A DNA stretch of 64,000 nucleotides from Heligmosomoides polygyrus polygyrus (taxonomy: Eukaryota; Nematoda; Chromadorea; Rhabditida; Heligmosomidae). The stretch covers positions 108,146,221-108,210,220 of the forward strand of contig OX377202.1 in NCBI GenBank assembly GCA_947396885.1. Direction: 5' to 3'. The notes under the pieces were generated by a model. The model was not told where the DNA came from. It saw nothing but the letters and a program-made list of their open reading frames with translations, and did no database searches. The stretch's first letter is position 1, and each line of letters begins with the position of its first letter. Position numbers and translations under genes: made by a program. Shown piece by piece: positions 44,104 through 54,910 of the stretch.

Positions 44104-47100
44104 TTATTTTGCAGAATTACTCTCTTTGTGGACGATAAACAATGACATGCACATTAGTCGTATTCTTGGCTGGAACAGAAAAATAACCACCGGATTGACC
44201 AAAGTGTTCAGAGCAGATGTGATCATGGATAAATAAGAGAATATCCTCGTGTGACTTATACTATCAGGCATTAAGTAGAAGAAATTACTGCTGCAAAATT
44301 GAGCAGCACAAATAAGCAAAAATTGTAGCACCTGAAAATCTTTTTGTTTGAATTTTCTGGCGATTTGGAAAGTTAAAACATCAGACGAGATAGAATGGCT
44401 TTCTTTTTAGCAGCAAATAAAAACCAACTTGAAGGACCTACCAATTTTGCGTCGTTGCTCTTGTTTGACTTGATGTACCTGCCCCACACTACTAAACACT
44501 CAACTTGCTTTTTCATCTGATGTATACGATGATAGACGGCAATATATAGAAGAAAATTGATGGCGGGAAAAATAAGCGCAGCATATGACAGCAACGATGA
44601 GAAAAAGCCGCAATAGCTAAAGTATAAATAGATAAGTAAGAAGCAGTAATTCGTGTCACATGTCGTGAAACCTTTGCCACAACTCTATCAGAGGTCATAC
44701 TACATAGAGTGCCGCAGTGGGTCCTAGCAAAACCGAATCACAAATTTTGACCGATGCACTATAAGCCGCTCACAGCTTGGACTGATGTCGCTTGATGTTA
44801 TAGTTGTTAATCTCGTTGTTCAGGGAGCCCACTGTCTTCTCCCCTTTTTGTCAAAAGTGGTGGATGGGCATTCAAAAAGAGAGAAAGCCTAGTACTACCC
44901 AAGTCGGGACACATTACTTCAGCAATTGCTAAAATTCTGAAGATCAGCCGCTCGACGGTTTATCGCGTGGTTCATCGCGTTGCTAGGTCTGATGCCTGGT
45001 GAGTGTTACTGCGCAGCAAGTGAGTAACGTTGCTTGATTGCAGGTTACTCACAATCCTGCAAAGAGCATTAGGAAATCGGCTGAGGGCTTCCGCGTTTCC
45101 CACACCACCGCTTAAAGTGGTAAGAAAAAATATCATCTTCTGTTCAGTAAGTACCAAAAGAAGCAGGACCTCAGCAACAAGCAACAGCAGAAGGTATCCA
45201 GGGAGAAGAAGTAGATTGCTCTAGTGGAGCGCGTCGCTCATGACAACCACCTTCTGACCATTTTCTCTGATAAGAAATTATTCATCGTTGAGCAGTCGTA
45301 CGAAACATAAGGATACTTCCAAACAGCTCTAGGGTGGCGTTCAGAGCAGCATCACGGCGCGACGCGAAGCAACTATAATCTCCCATATCGATCGAGCGAC
45401 GTCGCGCCGCTCCGTCGCGAGCTGTTCATACAGGCCCATGCACACTTCTGCGACACGCGGCGCGGCAAATGAGGCGACGGCTACGTCCGCGAAATCCGGC
45501 GGTCGCGGCGCGGACGTGTTAGAGCACCGTTTTAGGCCAAGGAACCGACGTCCCCTGGATGCCGCCCGCCAGGAATGGTTTGAACCATTCCAGCCTGCGG
45601 CACTCAGCGCGGCATCGCCTGCGTTAGCCGCCGCGACAGTCGCAAGAGTGTGCATGCTCCCTCCCTGCGGCACGTGTCGCAGTGTCGGGCCGCAGCCGTC
45701 GCGGATCTATACTTCATCATGGCCGCGCCGCGCTGTCGCAGAAGTGTGCATGGGCCTTACCTGTTCTGCAGCGAACACCTTATCACACGCAATTTCAGCA
45801 TCGCCACGCGGTGATGATATCGCTGTTCATTGCTGAGCGATTTGTTCATCGCTTGGTGATTAGCTACTACGCTATCGTTTCGAGCGCATGGTGTATATAG
45901 CACCAATGCCCTCGCAGAAGAACGCGACGCGATGATCGCGTCGCACCGACAGTGGGCTTCCTGTCGAAGAGGACAATGGGCTGGTGCAGACTTCATTTAC
46001 TCAAATTTATACCTGCAAAGGAATGGTCCGCTAATTTCCTGGATCTCTGCGTTATGGATTACATTTTTGGATCATTTAGAGGAAAAAGCTAAATTTTTAA
46101 GGTGTTTAACAAGAATCCCATTTGTTTAAAAAAGGAGCCAACCTGCAACCATTTTTGTTCCTGGTTCGTGACTCCAAGGACCAAGGATACTCCAAGGAAG
46201 ATCGGGTGCCTTATGTAGGCGATGCTACCGCTAATTTGGTGCATTTCCTTGATCGCATCGGGCCTTCCTTTTCGGTGAAAGATGCTTTGATGGTTTTCGT
46301 TTTGTTTTGTTTTTATTCGCGATACCACAGCTTGTGGAGATAGAACCCATTAGCTGTGCGAGATCTTCTTTCTAAATCCCAGCACTTAACGTTTGCCATG
46401 CTCGGCTCTATAAAGCAGAGCAGTACTAAATAGGACTTCCGACAACCAATAGGACTTCCGACAAGTTTCGGAAGAATAAGATAATCAGCGTTGCTTCTGT
46501 TCAAAGCGACCCTATTTAAAAAGCAAAAGTAAAAAAGAAAGCTTCCGGTGCCTATATTATTTATATTATACCTTCTGCAACTACGCTACATTGACCCGGC
46601 TAACATAATAGTGAAGCAAAATTCACTAATAGTTTTTTTTAAAATTGGGTTGAGTTCAAAGAAACCGTAAAAATATTGTGTATAGCTGCATATTCAATAC
46701 GGCTTTAGATACTAAAGCTAATTTTGTCTTAGCAAGTAAAACTTGTGTCTCAAATTACAATAAATGCCTTACGATATGTCACTAACCTGCATTTGTACGT
46801 GAATGACAGTGCGAACGGATCGGTTCTTTTGTAGCAGCCATAAATGTTCATTGATACGGTCAATAGGATAGATATTGCCCAAGGAGTAGCAGCCATGCAT
46901 ACAAGTGGCCATCCAGCCGTTCGAAGATGTAAGTGGACCTAAATTCAATGCTCCTCCATGGTTGTAAAAATTAAGCTTTTATTGGATCGAAGCTGAGGTC
47001 TTTGCTCAGAATTTGAATTGTTGTTTCCTCATAAATGTTTTTCCGATGCAATTTAATCTACGGTTTGCTATGCTGCTTAATGTTTTGTCCTTAATACATT

Positions 47101-50100
47101 TGTTGTATCACTTAGCAAAGACGACCTTTGCATGTATACCTAAAGACGGCGGTGTTGTTGTTATTGTTCGTCTTTAATAACATTCTATATGTGCTCAACT
47201 ATTCTATATTGTTAACGCTTTAAATTCACTTCGACGATTCATACAAACGATCCTGATCTAGAAGAAGAAGGGGGGCAGTTCCTTATGTATGGACGTATTC
47301 GCGAGATGCCCGGCTTTCCAACAACCAGTGTGGCTTTGTAGCCGGTTGTGGCACCAGCGACGCCATTCATGCTGTTTGTCTTCTTGTTAAAAGACATCAC
47401 GAGAAACAAAACCGCTTTTTTCGACTTGGAGAAGTTATTCGATCGCGTACCGCGTGAGGTCATATGGTACACCTTGTGACAGCAGGGCACTTCCGATCAG
47501 CTTATTTAGTCGTTGTGCAAATATTTCCCTTTCTTTACTCTTGCCCAAAGAGTAGAATGTGAGCACATCGATGGAGTTTCCTATCTCCGTCGGTGTTTGA
47601 CAAGGATTTGCGCTTTCCCCGCTCATTTTCATTCTCGTAAAAGACACCACTTCATGTTCAAAAGTCTACCCTTTGGATACTGCTGTATGCAAACGTCGTA
47701 ATGACTGCCAGCGAGGACAATGTAGGATTTGAGCGGCAAGCACAAGCTTGGTGGTGAATCTGTGTTTGGAGCACATGCAAAGCGTCAATAAATTCAAGTA
47801 CTGATCGATTCTACATGATATGTGGAAGTGCGCTCGAAAGGAACGGAGAGAAAGACAAAATTCATGGATCTTGGATGGGCAATCACGTCTGATGGTATTC
47901 TGACGTACGGGTGCATAACGGCTGCGTTGTCCAAAACGCGCTCAATGTCAGGTAATCTATGCGATAAAGGATACCAGAACGTCTTCAGTAAGAGATCCAC
48001 AGAACCGTCGTCCGAACAGCAGCGATGTATAGTGACGCTGGCTTGTAATACGCTGCACATGGTAATGGAAACGAGAGCTGAACTAGACGGCTGATATCAC
48101 GCGTTTTGAGAGTATTCTCAATGCCGGACGTCAGAAATTTGGTGTCTCTCCAATTGTTAACAAGTTACGTGAAGTTAGTCTGTACTATGAGTTCGTTTTC
48201 CTCGATATTTGTGTCACTGTTCCGAAGATTGGCTATAAAACAGATGTGCGAGGAGAACGCCCTACAGGCGTGCCGAAGTAGCTTTGGTTTGATACGTTGC
48301 ATGTGGATATGACGGTTGCCGCTGTCCAAAAAAAAATCAAGAATTTGAGCGGCACCACCACCCCAGCACCGAGGCCAACATTGAAGAAGAAGTTAAGGTT
48401 CCAAATGCGCAATATTATAAAGTGCTGTACTGAAATAAGTTACAGTAACTCAAGAAAATCTTATCGGAGTGTGGTAATGGTGTTCTTTTAAACGGAGCTT
48501 TATTAGTACTCATATTATCATGACTCTCCTTTCCTTACAGTTAGCCCAAGAAAACAAGAGCTTTTTTTGCTCCTTCGTGGTCTTAAGCATCATCTAAAGA
48601 GAATACCAAACTGTGCCTCTTACATCGTTGCTTTATTTATCTTGTCGTTATTTTTTCTTCTCCTGAGCGTTTAGTCCCGCGCAGTCGCAGGGTCCGCTGT
48701 TCTTGTGATCTGTCGCCACCTCATCCTATCAAGGGCGTCATCTGCCGTGGCGCCGACTTCGGCGAGATCTCTCTTGATGACGTCCTTCCATCTTTTCCTT
48801 GGGGCTCCTCTCGGACGCTTTCCGGGTGCCTCGTAATCTAGGGCCAACCTTGTGGGGTGATCCTCTGGTCTTCTGAGGACGTGTCCATACCACCTCAGGC
48901 GCTGCTCTCTCATCTTCAGCTGGATCGGGGCAGTCTTCATCACTGCCCTAACATCCTCGTTTCGCACCCTGTCCCGACGGGTCCATCCACATGCCCACCT
49001 CAGCATCCTCATCTCCGCCGCGTGCAGTTGCCGCTCCTGCGCCTTACCCAGGGCCCAGCACTCACTGCCGTAGAGGAGGGCAGGTCTTACAACTGTTTTA
49101 TAGAGCTTGCCTTTGAGCGTCCTGGAGCATCTACGGTCGCAGAGGATCCCTGTGGACTCCCTCCACTTGAGCCAGGCTGCGTTTATCCGTCCCCTGACCG
49201 CCTGGTCCACACTTCCTTCCTCGGATAGGTCACTTCCGAGGTAGCGGAATTCTTCCACCTTCTCGATCGTTTCCCCTTGGCAGTCTAGGATCGATCCAGC
49301 GCACTGCTCAGAGCTGATGAACTTCGTCTTCTTCACGTTCAGCCGTAGGCCGTTGTCCGCAAGGGCTCTCTGCCACAGCTGCACCTTCTCCTCCAGCTCC
49401 TCCTGGTTGTCGGCTACTAGGGCGATGTCGTCCGCGTAGAGGATCGTTCTGAGAGGGTCTTTCTCAAGGTGGTTCACTATAGAGTCAAGCGTCAGCAGGA
49501 AGAGGAACGGGCTCAGAGCCGACCCTTGGTGTACCCCCACTGTGATGTCCACTTTCCTTGTCACCCCGTGTGGAGTTCGTATCGCCGCTTTCGAGCCCTC
49601 GTACATGTCCCTTATGACCGTGATCAGACGTTCCGGGACACCCCTTCCTCGAAGGGCATTCCAGATTACGGCCCGAGCTAGCCTGTCGTAGGCCTTCTCC
49701 AGATCCAGGAATGCCAGGTAGCAGGGTTTTCGTTTCTCCCGATATTTCTCCATCACCTGACGAACGATGAAGATGGCGTCTGTGGTGGATTTCTCTGGCA
49801 TGAAGCCCCACTGCACCTGGGAGATGGGTACCATCTCCCTCAACCTTGAGTCTACCAGTCGTTCGTAGATCTTCATCGTGTGTGAGATCAGTTTGATCCC
49901 TCGGTAGTTGGAGCATTCGGAAGCGTCTCCCTTCTGCTTGAAGATGGGGACTATGGTGCTGTTCCTCCAGTCATCCGGCATCTTACCTTCTTTCGTGATT
50001 CTGTTGAGGAACTGCGTCAGCCAGTTGATTCCGAGGTCCCCGAGCACCTTCCAAGCCTCTACTGGCACACCGTCAGGCCCTGCTGCCTTTCCGAGTTTCA

Positions 50101-53100
50101 TCTTCCGTATGGCCTTGCGAACCTCTTCTTGGGTCCAGGGTGGGATGGGTCCTTCCGTTGGCTGTTCTTCCTCGGCCTCCCGACGAGGGAACTCCTCGTT
50201 CAGGAGTTCCTTGAAGTACTCCTCCCATCTCTCTCTGACCTCGACCGGCTTCCGTAACACTCTACCGTCAGCACTCTTCACAGTCTTCACTACTCGAATG
50301 TCGAGGCTAGCTCTATGACGCGCCTTGGCCAGGCGGATGGCGAACTTCTCTCCCTCTGACCCGTCTAGTTTCTCGTACAGGGCATCCATTTCCGCGTTCT
50401 TGCCTTCGCTACAGCTGTTTTTGCCAGCCTCTTCAGCTTCCTGTAGGCTGTGAGATGCTCGGGTGCCCTCGTCTTTTGCCACAGCTTGTAGGCCTCCTTC
50501 TTCCTCTTCACCGCAGCCTGCACCTCTTCGTTCCAGAACCATGCCGATTTATTCCCTCTGGTTCCTCCCTTTGTTTCTCCCAGGGTTTCCTTAGCACATC
50601 TCAGGATTGTTTCGGCTACCCTCCTCCAGGCCTCATTCACGGGACCAGCTGGATCTGGAAGGCCTGCTTCGAGCACTGCCCTTCGCAGCTCGTTCCGCTC
50701 TGAACCCCGCAGTCTCCACCATCGGATCCTGGGTTCCGTCCTCACTTTGGGCCTGGTGGGTAGAGGTATGCTAAGATCGGCTACCAAGGGTCTGTGCTGT
50801 GATGCCACGTCTTCTCCCGGAATGACCTTCACATTCCGGACTGTTTTCAGGGCAGCCCTTCGAACCAGGATGTGGTCGACCTCAGTTCTTCTTCCTCCGC
50901 TAGCATAGGTCACCTTCTGGCTCTCCCTCTTCGCGAAGAAGGTGCTACAGACAGCCAGGTAGTGGGCGATAGCCAGATCCAGAATTCGTTCTCCATCCGG
51001 GTTTACCAGGCCGATCCCTTTTCCTCCATGAACCCTTTCCATTCCTCTTCTGCCACTCCCCACATGCCCGTTCATGTCCCCTGCTATGGAGAGGTAGTCG
51101 CCTTCTGGTACGGACCTTATGGCTTCCTCGAGCGAGAGGTAGAAGTAATCCTTGTCGTGCTCGGAGCATCCGGTCTGCGGAGCGTAGACAGACATGATGG
51201 TCCAGTAACCCTCCTTCGTGTCCAGCCGCAGTGACATGATGCGGTCGTTTATTCTTTGGACAGCCGCTACTGAATCCTTGAGGGACTCCGCGACAGCTAT
51301 CCCTACCCCGTTCCTCTTGGTGTCCTCTCCGTTGTAGTAGAGCTTGACCCCTTCTCCGATCTCCTTGGCTTTCGCCCCTTTCCATCGCGTTTCCTGCAGA
51401 CACAGGACTTGTATCCTTCTGCGCTTCATCAGGTCAGCCACTTCCCTAGATCTCCCGGTCAGCGTTCCCACATTCAGAGTCCCCAGTCGAACTAGCTTCT
51501 TTAGCCGAGGTCGTTCGGCCCTCGGTAGCCCTCGCATACTGACCACAGAACTCGGGCGGGGGTTCTGTGCGCCACTTCCGGGTGACGTCCTAGCCTTTAC
51601 ACTGATTCTATTGCGACTTGTGATCATGGTTTTGTGACGAGGTTTCTCCATCAGCCGGCCTGTCAACCTGGGCCTGACGCTGGAACCGTTGCCATTTTTG
51701 CAATTTTTGCAGGGCATGGCGTGCCCGAGCCGGGAGTCGAACCTGTGACCGTTTGTGCATGAAACTACACTACTAACCACTAGGCTAACTCGGCTCTTAT
51801 TTATCTTGTCGTTATTATTGTCATAATTTAGGACTCGCAGAGCGAGGCTTTCAGAACTTCTTTAATACTATTATTAAAGACGTTGTACAACATTACGGAC
51901 AAGAAGCATACTGGAAAATCGATCAAACTGAAGTCGTGCACTATTCGCTTTTAACTGATGTTTAAGCAGGCTTGTTCACTGAAGATATGCTGAAAATGAA
52001 GCGTAAGATGTTTGAGAAGTACCCGAGATTCGTTACTATTCGTATGTTAACGCACGAACGCATCAAGCGGAACGAACACAGGAGACGATGAGGAAGGAGT
52101 TTATCGAAATTGTGGCACATCCTGCGTAATCAACGATATCAGCACCTGTGACTATGCTGCATTCAGAAGTCTTGCTTGCCTTTTCATGAACAAGTTCAGA
52201 GCTTAATCGATGAATCGGCAGCAGGACAGCTTCCTTCTTTTGGGAGAATGCGATCAACGTTCTGCCCAATCGTTGGGAAAAAGTCATGGCCATAGATGGA
52301 GAATATATCGATTGACTACCCTTGTCATTATCTTGTTGTAATAAATTTGTATAAAAATGGTATGAATCCCAGAAAATTATAGGAGAAAATAATATTAAAG
52401 ACAGACGTAGATGGAAACAAGGCTGCCCATCGTCGACATCAACTCACGTTAAGCGTGAGCTGCAGAGCGGCACGGCAGAGCGATCGCAATCTAGCAAAAG
52501 GCGTCGGTAGCCGTGACGATCCGGCATAGTTTGTGCAAACTAATCAATGGTAGCAACAGTATAAAAATTGATTGGCTGTTGCTTATATGTGCTGACTTTC
52601 CCGATCAGTATGGTTTTTAAGCCGTGGCATCGATTTGGTGCGTTAGCGCTCTACCTTCGTTCGAAGGAAGACGCTCAAATCTTTCTGCACATAGGCCCCT
52701 GTTATACTCCCGCGGGAGCTTCCGTGGATGGGCGGAAATCGCGTCGGGACCCCGCGCCGGGCCACTCGTCGCGGCCCGCCTCCGCCGTGCACCATTGCTC
52801 CCTATGCTTTCGCGGGAGTATAACAGAGGCCTAACGGAACAATTTGCACATCCTAACGGAACAATCTTTTATGCAAGAAGTAAACCCCGAAATGAAAGAA
52901 GTAGACTTATACGTGTATTAGAACATACTAAAAACTACCTTGGAGATCCTAAAAAATAAGAAACGGTCGATTGCGATGACAGTGGTAGTGAACATCAGTG
53001 TTAGATAACCTAGAGTGTCCGTCGTTGACAGTATAATATTGGTCGGATCCTGTAGTTCGATATTGAATAATATAGCAGGTGACAAGGTGAGTACGTTAGC

Positions 53101-53316
53101 CAACGCTTCCATCATTCCGGCCGTGGTTGCACATAGAACGTAAGGAGAAAAGTGCTTATGAACAGCGTTGGTTCTTCGTATGGTTGCAGTAAGCAAGAAA
53201 TTTAGTAGCAGGGAGGATATTGCAATAAACGCCACAAGAATACCATAAATCATGCGCTCAACATCCACTTCGTCGATTTCATGAAGATTCTTAAAGCACT
53301 CTAACGCTTCCGTCAT
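44104..53316 (-). CDS. Rhodopsin-like nematode chemoreceptor (Srx/Srsx-like), 4 exons, 310 aa
   Basis: Exons on the minus strand: 53316-52939 (ATG two bases after a TTACAG site; 126 codons), 46938-46787, 44616-44442 and 44331-44104 (TAA). Donors GTAGTT, GTTAGT and GTAGGT, and acceptors AATTTAG, ACTTTAG and TTTTCAG, fit, and phases 0, 2 and 0 match. The 310-residue product has seven membrane segments: TM1 about 22-47, TM3 ending in a DRF motif (117-119, the DRY position), TM4 with Trp136, a Cys in extracellular loop 2, TM5 about 181-205, TM6 from about 236, and TM7 with an NPVV motif at 281-284. This size and layout fit a nematode serpentine chemoreceptor, presumably acting in sensory cilia through a G protein. 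The subfamily is uncertain. Introns are 6000, 2170 and 110 bp and full of transposons. There is no disabling mutation. Confidence 0.8.
44870..46100 (+). mobile_element. Degenerate Tc1-like element split by a foldback
   Basis: The plus strand shows transposase traces: NPAKSIRKSAEGFRVS-like region near 45046-45100, then HDNHLLTIFSDKKLFIVEQS near 45240-45290 (first Asp; DEK is now DKK). After the foldback at 45433-45756, EWSANFLDLCVMDY near 46020-46070 corresponds to the third-Asp region. Several stop codons are present. It lies in the second intron of the chemoreceptor gene. Confidence 0.65.
45433..45756. mobile_element. GC-rich foldback with GGCCCATGCACACTTCTGCG ends
   Basis: Left GGCCCATGCACACTTCTGCG and its inverse (CGCAGAAGTGTGCATGGGCC) are followed inward by ACACGCGGCGCGGC / GCCGCGCCGCGCTG. 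There is no reading frame of interest. It separates the two halves of the Tc1-like remnant. Confidence 0.8.
46101..46786. other. Intron sequence without recognised feature
   Basis: Between the Tc1-like remnant and the TM4 exon, AT-rich sequence shows no supported feature. Confidence 0.35.
47230..48350 (+). mobile_element. Old RTE-like LINE fragment
   Basis: Reverse transcriptase traces on the plus strand: QCGFVAGCGTSDAIHAVCLL near 47330-47390, FFDLEKLFDRVPREVIWYT near 47420-47475. Then a C-terminal region: WAITSDGILTYG near 47877, and LWFDTLHVDM near 48290, matching the usual WLDTLH motif. Many stops and shifts. It lies in the 6-kb intron of the chemoreceptor gene in antisense orientation. 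Confidence 0.7.
48671..50409 (-). CDS. LINE reverse transcriptase part
   Basis: This continues the endonuclease frame after the shift. Order: KMKLGKAAGPDGVPVEAW, NYRGIKLISHTMKIYERLVD, QWGFMPEKSTTDAIFIVRQV, FLDLEKAYDRLARAVIW, VGVHQGSALSPFLFLLTLDS, then the catalytic LYADDIALVADN. A C-terminal domain follows (LLYGSECWALGK, MLRWACGW, RLRWYGHVLRRPEDH, RPRGAPRKRWKDVIKRDL) and ends PATARD. No stop or shift was seen within this part. Confidence 0.92.
50365..51717 (-). CDS. LINE endonuclease part (EEP/APE type)
   Basis: I choose the first ATG after the tRNA-like head (MPCKNCKNGNGSS). The domain starts at about residue 70 with RLGTLNVGTLTGRSREVADL, then LCLQETRWKG (catalytic Glu), IAGDMNGHVGS (Asp/Asn), TEVDHILVRR and SQHRPLVADL (terminal His in an SDH-like motif). 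This is the fold often annotated as craniofacial development protein 2-like. A lysine-rich linker follows, and the frame ends prematurely after the 1-nt shift. The enzyme nicks target DNA for target-primed reverse transcription. Confidence 0.9.
   Translation of the reverse strand: MPCKNCKNGNGSSVRPRLTGRLMEKPRHKTMITSRNRISVKARTSPGSGAQNPRPSSVVSMRGLPRAERPRLKKLVRLGTLNVGTLTGRSREVADLMKRRRIQVLCLQETRWKGAKAKEIGEGVKLYYNGEDTKRNGVGIAVAESLKDSVAAVQRINDRIMSLRLDTKEGYWTIMSVYAPQTGCSEHDKDYFYLSLEEAIRSVPEGDYLSIAGDMNGHVGSGRRGMERVHGGKGIGLVNPDGERILDLAIAHYLAVCSTFFAKRESQKVTYASGGRRTEVDHILVRRAALKTVRNVKVIPGEDVASQHRPLVADLSIPLPTRPKVRTEPRIRWWRLRGSERNELRRAVLEAGLPDPAGPVNEAWRRVAETILRCAKETLGETKGGTRGNKSAWFWNEEVQAAVKRKKEAYKLWQKTRAPEHLTAYRKLKRLAKTAVAKARTRKWMPCTRN
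51722..51796 (-). promoter_or_regulatory. tRNA-like internal promoter at the LINE 5' end
   Basis: The first bases of the element are GAGCCGAGT, then box A TAGCCTAGTGG (element positions 10-20) and a perfect box B GGTTCGACTCC (positions 54-64), with 33 bases between. The first six bases (GAGCCG) pair with CGGCTC at positions 65-70. The spacing and boxes fit RNA polymerase III transcription. The acceptor and T stems are imperfect, so it is a tRNA relic, not a working tRNA. Confidence 0.75.
52080..52320 (+). mobile_element. Mariner C-terminal fragment
   Basis: After several stops, one frame reads INVLPNRWEKVMAIDGEYID near 52250-52310, the standard mariner C-terminus. ACDYAAFRSL-like traces lie before it. 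It sits in the first intron of the chemoreceptor gene, antisense. Confidence 0.65.
52694..52831. mobile_element. 138-bp GC-rich foldback, GGCCCCTGTTATACT end
   Basis: GGCCCCTGTTATACTCCCGC and the inverse GCGGGAGTATAACAGAGGCC lie between TA and TA. The inside is GC-rich with the words GGGCGGAAATCGCG and CCGGGCCACTCGTCGCGGC, shared with 56316-56638 and 61296-61589. Confidence 0.85.
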
Positions 53317-54269
53317 GTCTGTAATGATGAAACTGAAGTAGACTATTAGATAACGCTTCTAGGTATTGATGCAGGATTATGGTTGCATAAGCGACTCAAA
53401 ACCTGTGCAGTCATCGACGAGAGTATAATCACCTAGGAAATGAGGTTATTAACGTAGACGTGGAAAGCGATCTCGTAGCAAAAATCAATGTAAGTTGAGC
53501 ATATAATTTTATCTGCTAAATATAAAAAGTACCAGCCAGGAACCAGTGGCTGGTACTTTCAGCGACTCTCCGGATTGCACAATTAACAGATACGAGCAAT
53601 GTCCAGGATCCGGGACGTCATTCTTCATATCGACGAAACGAAACAAATTCGCTTGACATTTGATGAGACGAAAGGACGGACGATAGAATACCGCCACTGT
53701 GCATTGGGAACCACCCAGCAAGAAACGACCAGTGTCGTCCTTCTCAATGATGGCAAGATTCATTCGCTCATCGGAACAACATCCGTACCTCTAGCACCAA
53801 CTCAATAAAGGTGCTCGTCCACTGGTCAACATTGGTTCAAAATCGAACAAGGTGACGAACAAGCTGGGACCAGTGCAAGACAAATCGTTAATGAGGAAAG
53901 GGTCGCAAGTATCGCAAGTAGCAAGTAAATATGAAAAGTACTAATATTACACAATAAAAGGAGAAGACCGTTAAACTAAGCGAAATATTTGTGCTGTAGG
54001 ACTCGTGTAAAGCTCTTGAGCGAAGATTGGTATACATCTTTATTCGGCATACGTTTCGGCTTGACCACTTTCTTCAGAGCCTGGAGAAGATAAAAGGAGT
54101 TGGGAAAATTACCCGCCCAAGAACCACTTGTTTTCGATCATGTCACCGAAGCACCAGGAGCAAGTGATAGAATGAGACGAAAAGGAGAGTAAAGCTACAT
54201 GACTGACCTTATGAGGCAGCCGAGAGACTGCTAAGTCACCTTCGGATGGAGAAAGACGTGGATGAATGA
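53317..54269. other. Upstream of the chemoreceptor; no gene recognised
   Basis: Open frames of 70-85 codons overlap on both strands at 53509-53808, without splice context or a family I know. About 54000-54110 contains CATACGTTTCGGCTTGACCA, a kind of sequence common near Penelope-like element ends. Confidence 0.35.
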
Positions 54270-54910
54270 GACTCTCCTTTAGAAACCTTCTGGTTGGCGC
54301 CCTCCTAGGCGAAGCCTACAGAGGTCGGCGAATGGAGCCAGCTCCTGGAACAACCACCCGCTCTTCTTTGCTGTTGATTGCGTGGTTCCTGAACGCAACA
54401 CAACGCCTCCAGGGTCTTCCGCGCTGCTATATCGGATGATCGTCACCACCCCAATCGCTATCCATCGTGGATTCGCAGTCCGTGCTCTCCTAAGAGACTA
54501 GAGACTTTGCACTTATTCAACCCACCCGTGTGTTTTTCGTCCTGACCCAAAGAGGTCCGCCCGTCTCGCCGATGTATTGTTCCTTACATTAGGTGCAAGT
54601 AATGAGATACACCCTACCAAACACTCTGCAGTCAACCTCCCTACCGTACAGGCAGATCATGCAGGACGGCGTTGTGCAAGTGTTGACATAGAGACGGTTC
54701 CTAACAAGTGGAGCCTTGTGGTTAGCCGGAGGAATGTCAGTGACCCTTACAAGGTGGTATAATTCCGCCCTGAGAACACCGTTCTATACTTGAGTGCTTA
54801 GTGCAATCACGAAAGGGCACCGAGATGGGAATTTTGCTACGTTCTTCTTGAGCAGAGTGTGGTTCTGCTGGTGTTGCTGTCACAGCTGATGAATGGACAG
54901 TTAGAAGATC
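54270..54910 (-). mobile_element. Penelope-like element fragment with GIY-YIG endonuclease
   Basis: On the minus strand, KIPISVPF, then VLRAELYHLVRVTDIPPANH, LVRNRLYVNTCTTPSCMICL and VDCRVFGRVYLITCT, followed by an in-frame TAA and CKEQYIGETGGPLWVRTKN (YIG motif at about 54576-54568). The C-terminal end is at about 54300 (WLFQELAPFADLC). This order (linker with CCHH-like cysteines, then GIY-YIG) is that of Penelope-like retroelements. Stops and shifts make it a pseudogene. Confidence 0.75.

Larger units (their letters stand above)
48653..51796 (-). mobile_element. Near full-length RTE-type LINE, 3144 bp, exact 20-bp duplication
   Basis: TTATTTATCTTGTCGTTATT stands at both 48633-48652 and 51797-51816. 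Read on the minus strand the element starts with a tRNA-like sequence, encodes an endonuclease and reverse transcriptase, and ends about 20 bases after the TAA stop with CTCAGGAGAAGAAGAAAA. A very short 3' UTR and a single polyprotein are typical of the RTE clade. A one-base loss near 50409 separates endonuclease and reverse transcriptase frames. It sits in the 6-kb intron in the same direction as the chemoreceptor gene. The exact duplication and near-intact frame mean a young insertion. Confidence 0.95.

Noticed and set aside
46787..46980. Alternative frame with GWMATCMHGCYSLGNIYP
   Set aside because: It is open but out of phase with the receptor; the neighbouring frame gives TM4 with Trp and both splice sites in phase, so that one was kept.
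51722..51796. Stand-alone tRNA gene
   Set aside because: It coincides with the first bases of the LINE defined by the target-site duplication, and acceptor/T stems are imperfect.
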